64,000 nucleotides of DNA from Chinchilla lanigera (GCF_000276665.1 NW_004955476.1:9340248-9404247), one strand, 5' to 3'; shown: positions 46,770 to 58,505, counted from the first letter of the stretch. Notes: generated by a model from the letters alone, not told the origin. Numbers and translations: made by a program.

Positions 46770-46990
46770 TTCTACTACGACTCCTACAAGCACTACTTTA
46801 TCTCAGAATGACTCTCCGAGCAGATGCTGCTGTTGCCATTCTTCTGTCATAAAGAAGATCAGTGGGGTTTCGTGACCTACCTGGGGTACAGCACTTCTGG
46901 ATGAGAACCCAGACATCTACCGGAAGCGGCTCTCTCCTGACCACTTCCTGTCTAGTGAGCTCTGTGATTCTGGTCAATGCTAGTCCTACG
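46770..46990 (-). mobile_element. Probable MIR SINE, diverged
   Basis: Plus strand 'ctactacgactcctacaagcac' then 'tttatctcagaatgactc', 'ctgctgttgccattcttctg' and 'ctacctggggtacagcac' weakly resemble reverse MIR text. Uncertain. Confidence 0.4.
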
Positions 46991-47250
46991 AGCTTCCTCA
47001 GTACACAGCTGCAGTCTAACACCAGGCCTCAGTTCCTGGGGACACATGTGAAGGGGCGACCTCATCCCACGCAATTTGTGCTCCTCTCTACTTTCAGCCA
47101 GGCTGCAGAGATGAGCTTGGGAGAAGTGAGTCTGAAACTGTGGCTCTTCCAGAGCCTGGACGAAGATGTTCTCCAGGACAAATAAAGGCATGCTTATGTG
47201 TGTTAGTAGTGTTCATTAATAATTTCTAACCACTAGAGAATCAGAAATAG
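46991..47250. other. Unassigned sequence
   Basis: No feature recognised. The frame at 46,862-47,185 has no domain. Confidence 0.4.
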
Positions 47251-47254
47251 CCTA

Positions 47255-47335
47255 TGTATAATAATTATAACTAATATTCATTGATTGCTTATTAAACATC
47301 AACTAGGTAAGTTATTCTAAGTAATATATGTGTAT
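47255..47335 (-). mobile_element. MIR 3' fragment
   Basis: 'taataattataactaatattc', 'attgattgcttattaaacatc' and 'taggtaagttattctaag' match the reverse MIR end ('ataatagctaacatttattgagcgcttactatgtgcc'). Confidence 0.6.
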
Positions 47336-47488
47336 CAAGATATAGATGTATTCTTATAAAAATACATATTCATATTATGAGGGCCAGATGAATATACTCA
47401 ATATCGGCATGGAGCATATGTGTATGTATATACATACATGTATATTTTTCTAGTGGACGTGTGTATATGTATGTGTGGGCACACATTA

Positions 47489-47827
47489 AGATTTGAATGT
47501 CTCTCTCCAAATCCAGGTTTTGCAACTTAAGAGCTAGTGTGGTGGTTCCCAAAAGTGGGAGTCCTAGAGGAGATTAGTGCAAGAGAACACCTCCCTTGAG
47601 AAAGGGATCACCTGGCTGCCAGGATCATCACCCATGCTCAGCTGTCCCACCTTCCACTTTCCACTGTGGGAGGACATAGTCCTCATCAGAAAACCAGCCT
47701 TCCTGGTGCCTTGATCTTACACCTCCCGGCCTCTGAAACAGCAGGAAATACACTTCTATTCTTTGTAAGCTACCCAGTTACAGAGTCTGTAGTGGTGCAC
47801 CACAGTAGCAGAGGATGAACTGAGACA
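47489..47827 (+). mobile_element. MST/MLT-type MaLR LTR
   Basis: Starts TTAAGATTTGAATGTCTCTC and includes CCACTTTCCACTGTGGGAGG, TTCCTGGTGCCTTGATCTTAC, ACTTCTATTCTTTGTAAGC, TGTAGTGGTGCACCACAGTAG and GATGAACTGAGACAACA near its end. The order is the standard MaLR LTR. No internal sequence is attached. Confidence 0.65.
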
Positions 47828-47849
47828 ACACTCAAGTGAAAAACACACA

Positions 47850-48175
47850 TATTATGACGCCAACCTTGACAGCATCAACATGGTTGACCCTGGGATCCGC
47901 CCATGTGAGGGGTGGAGCTCTCAACTGCTTGGGTCTGGCTGGGTCATGGAGGTATAACCTTGGGCACTAGATCTGCTCCCAGCTCCTTCCACTCTGGCCC
48001 TATTTCCCTGCTTCCTATTCACCATGAACTGAGCAGCTTTGCTCTACCACGCCCTTCCACCATGATGCTCCTGCCGTGGAGCCAGCTGACCATGGATTGA
48101 GTCCCTAAAACCGTGACCTGAATTAAACCCAAAACCCACTTTACTTATTACAAAGCACCAACACTGCAATTAAAC
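47850..48175 (+). mobile_element. Rodent LTR-like repeat, diverged
   Basis: CTTCCTATTCACCATGAACTG, GGAGCCAGCTGACCATGG and TGACCTGAATTAAACCCAAAACC repeat the order seen in the LTRs at 12,444 and 59,033 (which have 'ccaccatgggctg' and 'ggagtcagccagc'). Ends are not resolved. It is an older copy of the same group. Confidence 0.5.
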
Positions 48176-48240
48176 CTGAGTTACTGAGGCTTTAGTTTAG
48201 AAAAAACAACTCATACATCAACATCTTTTGTCTTAAAAGA

Positions 48241-48418
48241 AAAACAAATATGCCTGTTGTGGTGGCACGTGACTGTAATTCCAGCACTCGGGAGGCTGAG
48301 GCAGGAGGATCATTGAGAGTTTGAGACCAGCCTGGGCTACAAAGTGAGCTCAAGGCCGGCCTGAACTGCATAGCGAGACCCTGTCTCAAAAAGACAAAAA
48401 CAAAAACAAAAACAAATA
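48241..48418 (+). mobile_element. B1 SINE with internal duplication
   Basis: CCTGTTGTGGTGGCACGTGAC, ACTGTAATTCCAGCACTCG, GGAGGCTGAGGCAGGAGGATC, then GACCAGCCTGGGCTACAAAG followed by a related GGCCTGAACTGCATAGCGAG block, and CCTGTCTCAAAAAGACAAAA. The repeat of the 'gcctg..cta...agtgag' motif gives an internal duplication, a feature of B1 in ctenohystricans by memory. Flanks AAAACAAATA on each side (48,241-48,250 and about 48,409-48,418) are the likely target duplication. Confidence 0.85.
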
Positions 48419-49680
48419 ACACATGTTTACCACCACTGCTCTAAGCCACGCTTCTCAGTTTAACAGGAAAAAAATCTTACACCAAGAAAACTCTACTGAA
48501 TCACTACTGGCAAGATTTGCTTCCATCTCACAAAGTGTTGTTTGGGACGTGTTCCCTACCCTCAAGCCTAATGGACACAAAAGGTGAACAGAGAATCATA
48601 ATCCCCCGTGCTAAACCTGCAATAGAGGCAGTGATCACAGCTTGCAGGAGTTCAGAGCAGCATGGGAGACCAGGGGGGGCCAGGAAGGAGGGTCGGAGAA
48701 TGGGACAGAGGAGAACACTCTTCTAAGAGGAGGAGATTTGCATTAACCTAGCAACGCTTTCTTAAGAAGTCTCCAGTTGGGTTTGGTTCTAAATTTAAGA
48801 ATAAAAGACACTTGTCTTTCATAAGTAGCTAACCTATCAGGCATACTTTATTAATTCTATGCAATTTATTTATTGTTTCAATGAGAAAATCAAAATATAC
48901 ATTAATTTTTGTTTCTCATCCTGCATGGCAAAAACAAATGAGAATCTCATGGTTACTTTTAGTATCACAGTGGTTGGCTCTGGTTTTAAGATTCTAGAAG
49001 TGACTCAATTAAAGGATTGAATTTAATGTTTTCATGCTCTAAGAGGACCAGAACCAGCGAATGCCTCTACACTGTAGCCATCCTTCTGTATGCTTCTTGG
49101 TCATCTATTCTGTTTCAGCTGGGGCTGTGTCTTTGTTTCATTTCACAGAGCCTCTGTTTAAAGAATTCATCTATAGCCTATGAAACCAAATCACACAAGG
49201 TAAAAGTTTGGGTTCTGTCTCTGGTATAAATCTTGGAGGCTGCTCTGGTAGTGCAAGTTGTTCTGTGCATTCTTTCAGAAGCCAGATAACACAGGCTGTA
49301 AAGAGTAACATGGAATACTAGCAGAATTGGGAGCAATACTGAAGAGCTTGTCAACTTAGAAATCTGAGAAAATCCTTTAATTTGAGGGAACACAGATCTG
49401 AGTTATCGCTGATCTCGTTTTTGGATTAGAGACAACTTTTCTTAGATTGCCCTACCCAATCTCACATTAGCCCAATCCTGCTGTGAAAATTCTAACTCTA
49501 AAAATTCAACACAGCAGCTGATGCATGCTAATGGAGTTTAGCATCAGAGTATTTTCCAAGAAATGTCCAACCAAGGAATCTACTTTCAATTATGTTGCTT
49601 TATAAGGTATAAAATTGTTGTAATGCTTCATATTGACGAAATGTCTTAAAATAAATGAGTAGTTAACTTTCAAAGCCAGA
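48419..49680. other. Unassigned; contains a hairpin
   Basis: No transposon recognised. At 49,518-49,547 the text CTGATGCATGCTAATGGAGTTTAGCATCAG has two nested arm pairs (CTGAT/ATCAG and GCTAA/TTAGC). No gene. Confidence 0.4.
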
Positions 49681-49684
49681 ACTG

Positions 49685-49835
49685 ACACGGTTCATTATTA
49701 TTTGCATTGTCTGGATGGGAAAATAGGCTGAGAACTTAATCTTTTTGCCCAAGACCATAAAAGCCATCCCTGGTTCCCTGTGTGGATCTTAGAATCACTA
49801 GGTTCGAAACTTGGTTCAGTCCATTGAACAATATC
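49685..49835 (-). mobile_element. MIR SINE, reverse
   Basis: GCATTGTCTGGATGGGAAAATAGG, CTGAGAACTTAATC, GCCCAAGACCATAAAAGCC and CACTAGGTTCGAAAC resemble a reverse-complement MIR (core plus B box). Confidence 0.6.
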
Positions 49836-49977
49836 ATGATTAAAAATCAATTTGTTTTCAACCACAAAGATGAGTGAATGTGTGTATGTACATGCATGTG
49901 CAAAGAAGCCTTTGAGCAGCTTAATATCATATTTAGCATGACCAGTAATATCATGACCTTAATATATTTAACATGCC

Positions 49978-50095
49978 CCTAAAGATGAAAAAAGAATCAA
50001 GATATGCTACACACATGCACCAGCTCCCCCGCTGTGTGCCACCATTATGGACTGCAAACACGGACTCATAAAACCAAAAGGTGAAAACCAACTGC
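49978..50095 (+). mobile_element. L1 3' UTR tail
   Basis: AAAAGAATCAAGATATGC, ACACATGCACCAGCTCCCCC and GGACTGCAAACACGGACTC then an A-rich end. The order matches the L1 3' UTR. Confidence 0.7.
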
Positions 50096-51284
50096 ATCAT
50101 GAAAGGTACTGGTCTGAATGCGTGGCCCCAGTGATCATCAAACAGGAGGACAGCACAGGCGCAGTTCCCCGACTTCTCTCCTTTCCGAAGGCGACGCAGG
50201 GTCTCTGCAGATACCGACCTTGCCTCTGGTTTGAACGTGAAGTGAAGTACCCTGCAGACAGGACAGGCAACGCTCCAAGCTGCAGGCGACTGCGAGGCCT
50301 GGTCTCTCCCCTCAGATGCTGGCGGGGAGCCAGGGAGGAGAAGGCATCTGTCTTCCACCTGTCCGCAGCAAGAGTGAGAGAGCCACATCCTGCTCTTCCT
50401 GTTCTTTCAGATTGCTCAGTTGAGGCTGGCTGGGAACCACTGTCCTCCCAGCTTCACCCTCACTGCGTGGAAAGGGAGCTCTGCGCCGTTCCACTTGTCT
50501 CTTCTTCCTAAGAGAGCATCGTTTATCTCTAGGTCTCGTACTCTGAGCATCACTTTGAAGATAGTAATAACGGAGTATTAGCTATTGTTGCTATCTTATT
50601 TTGTTATTAAATGTTGTTTTGTTTTCACATAAAAAAAACATTCTGGATTCTCATGTCTAACTCTATATTCAAAAAAATAAGCTACAGTCACAAAGGATGC
50701 CTTGCAGGACAACAAGGTCTTGGTACATGCACCCTCATCCAGCGCTGACTCTTGGCCCGGCTGTCACCGCTGTCGTCACCTCCGAGGACGCAGCACGGAG
50801 GGGCAGCCACGTGCCGTGGGGAAGGCCCAGCCACAGCTCCCTGCCTCGCCATCTGCGTGGCCTGAGCGCCCTCGGCACAGGGTCTCTCTGTGCATCGACA
50901 GCGCCAGCCCAGAGCGCAGAGTCCTCCTGGCCCCAGAAGAGGGTAAATCAGCCTGGCTGGTGTTTAAAGAAAAATTACATTTACACAGACTTGAGGGGGT
51001 TTTTGTTAACTTCGGTCTTAATCAGCGTGCGCCCCGCCCATGCATTTGCACTCTGCAGGGAGCGCTTTCCAAGGCAGACCCGGCCAGAGCCTGGCCGCTG
51101 GCAGCCCTGAGGCCCCTGGTGGTGACCGCTTGTGTCCCTGACTTTTGCGGAGGAGGGAGGCAGAGTTTTTCTTTGCTTTGTTCTCATCTCCCTATGACAG
51201 AGAGGGGGAAGACGGGTACCCGGGCCCAAGAGCGCCTGGGGTTGAGTCGGGAAACATTTCCACCGCAGCTTTGCTCTTAATCTC
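50096..51284. other. Unassigned, GC-richer with long open frames
   Basis: Contains frames of 145-192 codons, including the longest in the window (50,702-51,280, plus, 192 codons), overlapped by frames on the other strand and in another plus frame. No domain, no clear exon structure. GC and CpG are higher than in the surrounding sequence. Confidence 0.4.
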
Positions 51285-51710
51285 CGCTCTGGGAGAGCAC
51301 TACTCAGCCACGATGAAGGATAAAGAAAGTGCTGAAACAACATTGAGTGAAATAAATCAGACACACAAGCTTAAACACAGCACGGCTTCTCTCATGTGAG
51401 AAAGAGCAAAGCAAAAGACAGATCAAGGAAGTGGGGAGACGCATGCGCTGCAGATGCGGAGGGATCTGGAGGTGGGGAGGGCTGGGGAGGGAAGGTTAAG
51501 CACATGTACCAACTCACTGTGATGGCTCTAAACATGATGCACTGGCAGGGCATAGTGGTGCAGCCCTGTAATCCTAGCACTCGGGAGGGTGAGGCAGGAG
51601 GGTCACCACGAGTTCGAGGCCAGCCTGGACCTCATAGCAAGACCCAGTCTCAAAATAAATAAATGAATAAAAAGATTAAACATTATGCAAACGTGCACTA
51701 ACGCAAAAAG
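51285..51710 (+). mobile_element. L1 3' fragment interrupted by a B1
   Basis: An L1 ORF2 end ('EHYSATMKDKESAETTLSEINQ') and 3' UTR text begin at about 51,285. The tail resumes after the SINE with CATTATGCAAACGTGCACTAACGC. The B1 at 51,542-51,676 splits it. Confidence 0.8.
51542..51676 (+). mobile_element. B1 SINE inside an L1 tail
   Basis: GGCATAGTGGTGCAGCCCTG, TAATCCTAGCACTCGGGAGG, GAGGCAGGAGGGTCACCACG, GAGTTCGAGGCCAGCCTGG and AGACCCAGTCTCAAAATAAAT. Flanks TAAACATGATGCA (51,529-51,541) and TAAACATTATGCA (51,677-51,689) are a 13-bp target duplication with one difference, confirming insertion into the L1 3' UTR. Confidence 0.9.
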
Positions 51711-54685
51711 CGGAAGAAGGAGGAAGCCCTTCCATGGAGGAAGAGGCTGAGGACCCGGGCCTCCAGGGCGGTGCTATCCCTCCCTCCCAGGAGATGCTGG
51801 GACTCCTGGAGTCCTTGCCACCACTGCTCAAAGCCCTGGGCTTGAAGACGTGGATTCCTTTGCCTTCAGAATCGCTTCAGGGGGCTTCCTGCAACCTGTT
51901 CCTGCACCACTGTGGGTCAGGATTGAGCCGGGGGCTGGGAAGGGGCAGTGGAACCTGAAGACCCACGGGGCTGGAAGGTGCAGGGACCGAACCACTCCTT
52001 TCTCTCAGTGTATTATTCTCCTCGTTCTCTTCACTTCTCAACTTGAAGGAAAGCATCCCCTAAATGATGCCATTTTAAATTAAGGCCACAAGAAAGAGGT
52101 AGAGTTTTCTTTTACCCCTTTTCCTGTCCCAGGAATTCTAGATAGCCATAGGCACAGAGGTGTGAACTCAAGCACCCAAACCGCAGGCTTATTATCAGCC
52201 ACGCGTCAACCCCCCTGAAATGCTCCACCCTCCTAAAAAGGAGTTTACCCTGTGGCAAAAGAGCCACCCCACTCAGTATAGACAGCAGCTACCTCTCTGC
52301 CTAGAAGCCACACAGGGAGCAAGGGAAGGCAGCCACAGATTCACGGTTCTGGTTAACCTCAAAGGGAGGATGGTGCTACTGATAGACACCAGCTTCCAAT
52401 GGCAACAGGGAAAGGGCTTGGCACAGGCAGGAGGCAAAGGTGCCTAGGAGGAGGAAGCCCCACCCCAAAGCCCCACCTGTCAGAGGCCATGCACTAGCAG
52501 AGCTCAGCTCGCTCCACCCTCGGCCACACTGATGACCTTGAAGGGTGCTCAGGACCCAGCTCCTGGGCCTTGGAGCCCAAAGCACAGAGGAATGGAACCC
52601 CAGAGGCAGCTGCTAGCATTCCTTCTCTGCTTTCTTGGCTCCACCACAAGCCAGGCAGAGAACAGTTCTTCCCTCTCCACCAGGTGAGGAATAATAGTAA
52701 CCCTCAAATGGGAGAGGAAACCATTTCTACATTTGGGCATCTGAATTACAGCATTTCTCTAGATCTTGTTGCCATGTAAATAAAGCACATCTGTCACTGC
52801 AAAACACTACAGTTGAAGTTGCAGCACAAATGCGCTATTTTACTCCCTGAAATTAGGTTAAAATTACTTCCAAACTCTTCAATGACAATTTAAACACTAA
52901 GAGCACATCCCAGGTCCAGAGTCAAGGACCCTTGGAGGAATGGTCAGCTGCAGATCTGGAGAATGAAGCATATGCTATAGGCTAGAGACATCCTCTTGTG
53001 CCCAGAGAGAAAACGAGCCATTGTAGAGTGAGGGATCATGCCAAAAAAAGATACAGGAGCCAGTGTGGAGGCACCAGGCCTGGCACAAGCAGGGAGTTAG
53101 GGGTTGGCACAAAGAACAAGAGAAGCTTCGAAATATGCTTGAGCATGTAACATCCATGAGTTTGTAATGACGCCATCACTGTATGCAAAAAGAGCAAACA
53201 GAATCTCAAATAAACCCTAAACTCAACTTCTTGGGACACTGTTTATAACTGAAAACTGGTCATTAGAAAGTGTGGCCACTCCCAGGAAAGGCCACCGTAC
53301 TTTCACCTACGTATTCCTGCAAGCCCTGTGGAGGTGGGCCTTGGCTGCCCTCCAGGCAAGAGGCCCGAGTTCCTTTCTCCAGGTCTCCCTTCCTTGTGGA
53401 TGGGCAAGGCTATGTGACTGGCCCAACGGAGCGTGAGCAAGTACTGGAGACGCACACGGGTAAGAAGTGCTTGCGCTTTGGAGCTGGTTCTCTTGGGCTG
53501 CACTCGGAATTCTGAAACCACTTCATGGCCAAACTTAAGCTAGCCTTCTCCAGACCCTGAGAGGCTGGAGAACCAAGCCCCACTGGGAGCCAGCCCGTCA
53601 CCAGGCACATGAGAGAGGCTGTCTGTGACCATCCATCTCATGCTCCAGAGCTACCAAAGTATGGAAGAGCTGCCAGATGACTCTATCATCAGAGTAACCC
53701 TGAAAAGACCAGTAGAAGTGCCCCCGAGCTCAGCCCAAATTGCTGGCCCACAAAGCCAAAAAAGGTTGTTAGTTTAAGCCATGAAGGTTTCCACTCGTTT
53801 GTTAATACCGCAACAAATGAGGCACACAGGAAGGGTTAAGAACTGATCCTACCTTTCCTTACAAACCATACTTCTGTGCATCAAATATCTAGGTGATAGT
53901 GTAACATTCTTCCCTACATTAAAGTTCAGTAATAACAATAAGGAAAACACCACAATTAGACAAAATTGACTCTCTTTTTTAAAAATGGTGACATTAGGTG
54001 AAAAGTCATTGGAGAAATTTTTAATACAGGATCAGATTGAAATCACCTGTCCACTGACAATAATTATTGCTAAAAAATGAAAAACCTATGTTTTCCTGTC
54101 TAATCATGAGTATGAGAGACACGGAAAAACTTAGGAAGACTTTGCCCAAAAAATATTGAACAAAAATATAATTCCAACTCTAGTGCTCAGTTCTATTTCT
54201 AGGAATTATGGAACAGAGAAACAAGTCAAAGGAAGAAAACAAACAAAAGCAAAATCTGGAATATTCTTTCCAATAATGGACCAGCTTTGCAGCCAAGTGT
54301 CACCTGAGGACCTTATTTGAATCTTGACTCAAATCAACAACTATACAAAGAGTTCTTAGGACAACCTGGGTGATTTGATTAAGAACAGGGTATTGCAAGA
54401 CAGAAACTTCTTGTTAGTTTTGTTAGCTGTGACACGGGCATGAAGCATATGCTCAAAGGTGGAGCTGGCAGATGAGACACAACCTTGGAGACAGCTGAGT
54501 TTACATGATGAGTAAATGGAGATTCATTGTACTAGTCTCTGCTTCGGAATGTACAAGGAAACTTCTCCTACAAAACCTTAGAGTGTGTCTGTATATGCTG
54601 TCTAATTTATTTCATTCCTCATAATTTTCTGCCATTCTTTCCTAACTAGACTCACAGAGTCCAAGTGACTTTGATCAGAGCTACT
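51711..54685. other. Repeat-poor region, no gene recognised
   Basis: About 3 kb without a confident repeat. Open frames stay below 82 codons and none carries a domain. 53,830-54,300 is AT-rich. Nothing further is visible by eye. Confidence 0.4.
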
Positions 54686-54689
54686 GGCA

Positions 54690-54770
54690 AGGGCTGAGCA
54701 TGCAGCTCAGCTGCAGAGCGAGCAGGTGCCACTCCTGCGTCCAGTCGCCAGCACCAGCAAGGAAATAAAG
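54690..54770 (+). mobile_element. Diverged ID-like SINE
   Basis: AGGGCTGAGCATGCAGCTCAG, GAGCGAGCAGGTGCCACTCC and CAGTCGCCAGCACCAGCAAGG keep the outline of the ID head and end, with many substitutions. It is an old copy. Confidence 0.5.
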
Positions 54771-55085
54771 CAGAATTTAACTCCCGTGACCCTAAGATTT
54801 TCTAAGAGAAAACAAAAGCTCTTCACTTTACTAAGTTTCTCTATTTTACCTGTTTTTCTTTTATCTTTTAGAAGAAGGAACTACTGTTTGATCAATGTTT
54901 TCTTCTTTAATGACACAAGATGTACATATACCATCAAAATTTGCCATTGTGATTTCCTTATCCAGGACAGTGCTATGCAATGCCATAAAAGTTTTTCTCT
55001 TTTTCATGTAATGCCACTTTTGATTGGCAACACCACTGTTGTATGGCTTATATTTCTGAAAATAACAAGCAAAATATGGAGTTAA
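54771..55085. other. Unassigned sequence
   Basis: No recognised feature. The 119-codon plus frame (54,726-55,085) has no domain. Confidence 0.4.
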
Positions 55086-55645
55086 ATAGACAGATGAGTG
55101 TATGAGATGGTTATAGCAATCATATTTTTCATTGCATTCAGAAAGAACAACCAAACTTTTCCCAAAATAGACCATATCCTAGGCCATAAAGCATGCTTAA
55201 CTAAATACAACGAAAACCCTGAAATAATTCCCTGCATACTATCAGGTCACTGCAGAATGAAACCTGAAATCAGCAACAAAAGAAGCTAGAGAAACTATGC
55301 AACACAGAGAGATTGAGTAATACATTATTGAATAATCTATGGGTCACAGAAGAAACCAGGAAAGAAATAAAAAGTTCCTGGAATCAAATGACAACAGAAG
55401 CACAAAATGCCAAAATTTATGGGACACAACGGAAGCAGTTCTAAGGGAAGATTATAGCTGTGAATGGTCACATAAGAAGAACAGAGCAAGCCCAAATAAA
55501 TAACTTAATGATGCATGTCAAGGTCCTAGGAAATCAAGAACAATACAAATCTGCACTATGTATGTGCACCTGCTCTGATTCCCCCGTGATGAGTATATTT
55601 ACCCTGCATTGCAAGTATATACTAATAAAAAAGGGGAGGAAACTA
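55086..55645 (+). mobile_element. Internally deleted L1
   Basis: ORF2 fragments on the plus strand, 'KIDHILGHKACLTKYNEN' (with stops and frameshifts after it) and 'HIRRTEQAQINNLMMHVKVLGNQEQYKSA', correspond to the region between the endonuclease and the reverse transcriptase core. Then the sequence passes directly, near 55,545-55,560, into the 3' UTR end: GTATGTGCACCTGCTCTG, ATTGCAAGTATATACTAATAAAAAAGG. Most of the reverse transcriptase and the 3' UTR polypurine part are missing. The reading frames are broken. Confidence 0.8.
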
Positions 55646-56685
55646 AATTCAGAAAGTGCAGATAATTAGTCATCATTCCACAGTGCACTGATAACTACTA
55701 CTGATATTTTGGTGGTTATATATATAAAATCTTAAGCATATGCCTAGAATCACAAAACAAATATAATTTGATAATTTCATTAGTTTTTTTTACTTAACCG
55801 TATTCCATGAGACTTTTCCTAACATTTTTTGATGAATATATTCACTTCATCTTAGGTATTTTTATTTTACCAAATTTTAGTAGATAAAAATAGATGTTTC
55901 TTAAAATTTCCCTATAATAGGCAAACTAGCATTAGACAATAATGTAAATAAATCTTCTTGTATGTCCACGATAATCTCTTTCAGACGAATTTCTAGAGGT
56001 AGAGTTGCTAATAAAATAGGATCATTCTTAAAGATTGTGATCTTACTAATCAGAAACCTTTCCACTAGTATAGATGAAACAATGTTTTTTCCTCGTGTTC
56101 TTGCCCAAAACAGACGATTTTTCCCTAAACACTAGCTTAGTAATGAAAAAATAAAACCTTGTTGATAATTTATGTTTCACTGATAGTCCAGGAAGTTTTT
56201 TCTGAATACATTCACTTAAATGTGCAATGGAAACAAGATATTTACTCTAATCATAAAACTTGGCTCAAGTAATTGTTGAGAAAAAGTTTCAATTTAACAA
56301 ATTAAAGCAGTAAATTGGTTCTAACTAAACACATCAAGGCACCGCAAGGAACTTTATAATTTATAACACCTACTTTCTTCAGGGAAAGTAATACTAAAGA
56401 AGAAAGTAAATTAGTCTTCAGGCCTGATTTAATGGGTCAAGCCATAGAACCTCCTCGGAGATTTGGAAAACCAAAGGCTATATTTTCAAGGAACAAAAAA
56501 CGTCTTGTCCCATTACCCTAAGATGCCTCATTTTCATTATTTTTACATGAACTTCAATATTTTCTCACCAGCGGATTGCTTCAATAAATAAAAAAGAAAC
56601 ACTGGCAAAGAAAAAACCTTGAAAGGTAATTGAGATTGCCTTGGGATTAAATTTATTTCTTAGAAAATGAGAGCCCTCGGGGAAG
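55646..56685. other. Unassigned, AT-rich
   Basis: No gene or transposon recognised, only AT-rich sequence with no long frame. Confidence 0.4.
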
Positions 56686-56689
56686 ACAT

Positions 56690-56822
56690 CCATCTCTACA
56701 CTTTTATGAAACCGATTAAGGTGCCAAATTTACATGCGTGTGAGGTTTGCTCTCACTGTGATGTGTGCTCCAGAGACACCTGACAGAGAAATGCAATGTG
56801 AGGTAGACTATGTCTCCTAGAA
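56690..56822 (+). repeat. Unassigned repeat, copy 1
   Basis: Shares order and many bases with the segment at 58,365-58,505: AGACATCCATCTCTACACTT, AACCGATTAAGGTGC, TGTGCTCCAGAGACACCTGAC, AGAGAAATGCAATG, ACTATGTCTCCTAGAA. Same orientation, about 1.67 kb apart. I do not recognise the family. Confidence 0.6.
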
Positions 56823-58364
56823 CAAATTTCTAGTCTTTATTTACCACGAGGACAGAAGATTTAATTAAGCTTTGGGAGTGGTCCAGATTGTCATGTCCCA
56901 GTTTTGGATCCAGGGCCTGCAAAACAAGTTTCTTCGCTGCTGTTCAAAACACGGGGGAGGAGGACAACTGTTATTTGGAGGCGCTATATTCTGTTCAACA
57001 GAAAAGATGGAAAATACTGTGGTCAGCTCAGAAGGTAAATGCAGACTAGGAATGCTCCTGACTTTATCTGCTCCTCACAAAGGAAAACATAGCCACGCAC
57101 AAGTGGTTCTGGTTAGAATATCAGGCAAGCATGAAAAACAATTCTTGGATCTTTGCTCCAAAACTCAAATGAAGCCAGACTTCTCCACAGTCTCCAAAAA
57201 TTGGCTTCTCCCAGAATTTGCAAAACTGTAGTAAAAGTGTATCGCGAGTAGATTGCTTAGAAGAATTGACGCATCCTCCAAAAGGACCTGCCTGATCTGG
57301 TTCCCTCTGCCTGGTTTCCAGGTAAGGCAACACGTGTGTGCCCTGATAGTGGAATTGGGGTGCACAGAACAGCTGGCCACCTGACCATGGCTACCCCTGC
57401 AACTGTCCATGTCGTGAATTCTATCGGGCAATCTCTCACGCTCACTGTTGGATTTGATTTCAGGAACCAGTGCAGTGTCGGATGTGCAGCAAGCCCACAA
57501 TCACCATCTGCCATATTAAACTAAATTAAGAGACACGTGAACGTGTGCAATGTGAAATCTAGGAGGACTATTATAAATATTTTAACAATGACACTCAAGG
57601 CGGCATTTGATGACAACTATTCTTTGCTGCACAGTGAGGAGGCCTGGAGCTCCGTTTTCATTGAATCAAGGGCCCATGATGATTGTCACCATGTCTTCCC
57701 TGAACAAGCACCCAATAGCCACTGGCTCCATGCCCAGCCTTGATCATGGACACAGGCAGCACAAGGTCCAGGTCACTTGCCAGGTGAAAGGTCCTGAGGA
57801 CAACAGATTGAGTCACATCACAATCACGTGGCCACATTAGCTCTCCTCCTGTACCGCTGGTCATTGTGGGGCTTCTCACTTCCACGTATGCTCTATCACA
57901 ACAGACGGCATCCTGCAGCTCGCACGTACCGGCACAAGCTTAGGTCTCCGTACAGGGCGCTCTCAAACACAGGGCCAGAGGAGGAGGGGCTCACCTGCTC
58001 TGTGGGGTCAGCACACAGGGTAAAGGCAGCCAGGGAAACTCTGCACCAACCAAGGACCCAGAAAAAACAACCCTAGCACAGCTGCTACCCTCCTGCTGTG
58101 GACCCCACAGCTTCCAGGCTCTTGGGACCTGTGCCCTTCCCCTGGTCACTAGGGGTTCCTGGAGCTTCTTCCTGTGCTCAGCACCTGCAGACCACCCTAC
58201 AGCTCACCAGGGCCAGCTCTCAGCCATCAGGGGACACAAAGCTTGCAGCATCCACATGACTCTGGGGTCGAGTACAGCCTTGGGAAGAGTCCAGTTCCAC
58301 AGTGTCCTTTCGGGGGACTCTCCCTTAGCACCAAGGTGATATGCATATTATATAATAGAATACA
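56823..58364. other. Interval between two direct repeats
   Basis: No recognisable gene. Frames of up to 119 codons lack domains. The interval could be the internal part of a deleted LTR element, but I see no retroviral motif. Confidence 0.35.
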
Positions 58365-58505
58365 GACACCCATCTCTACAGTTTTGCAAAACTGATTGAA
58401 GAACTAAACTTGTGCTAAGAGGGGTTTTATGTCTCTCTGGTCTGGGTTGAAGACACACCCGACAGAAAAGAATGGAATGCTTAAATATGCTGTGTCTTCT
58501 AGAAG
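58365..58505 (+). repeat. Unassigned repeat, copy 2
   Basis: AGACACCCATCTCTACAGTT, AACTGATTGAAGAACT, GTTGAAGACACACCCGAC, AGAAAAGAATGGAATGC and GCTGTGTCTTCTAGAA align with copy 1 in the same order and orientation. Confidence 0.6.

Noticed and set aside
50702..51280. Longest frame of the window, 192 codons.
   Set aside because: It overlaps frames on the other strand and in another plus frame, has no domain and no splice signals.
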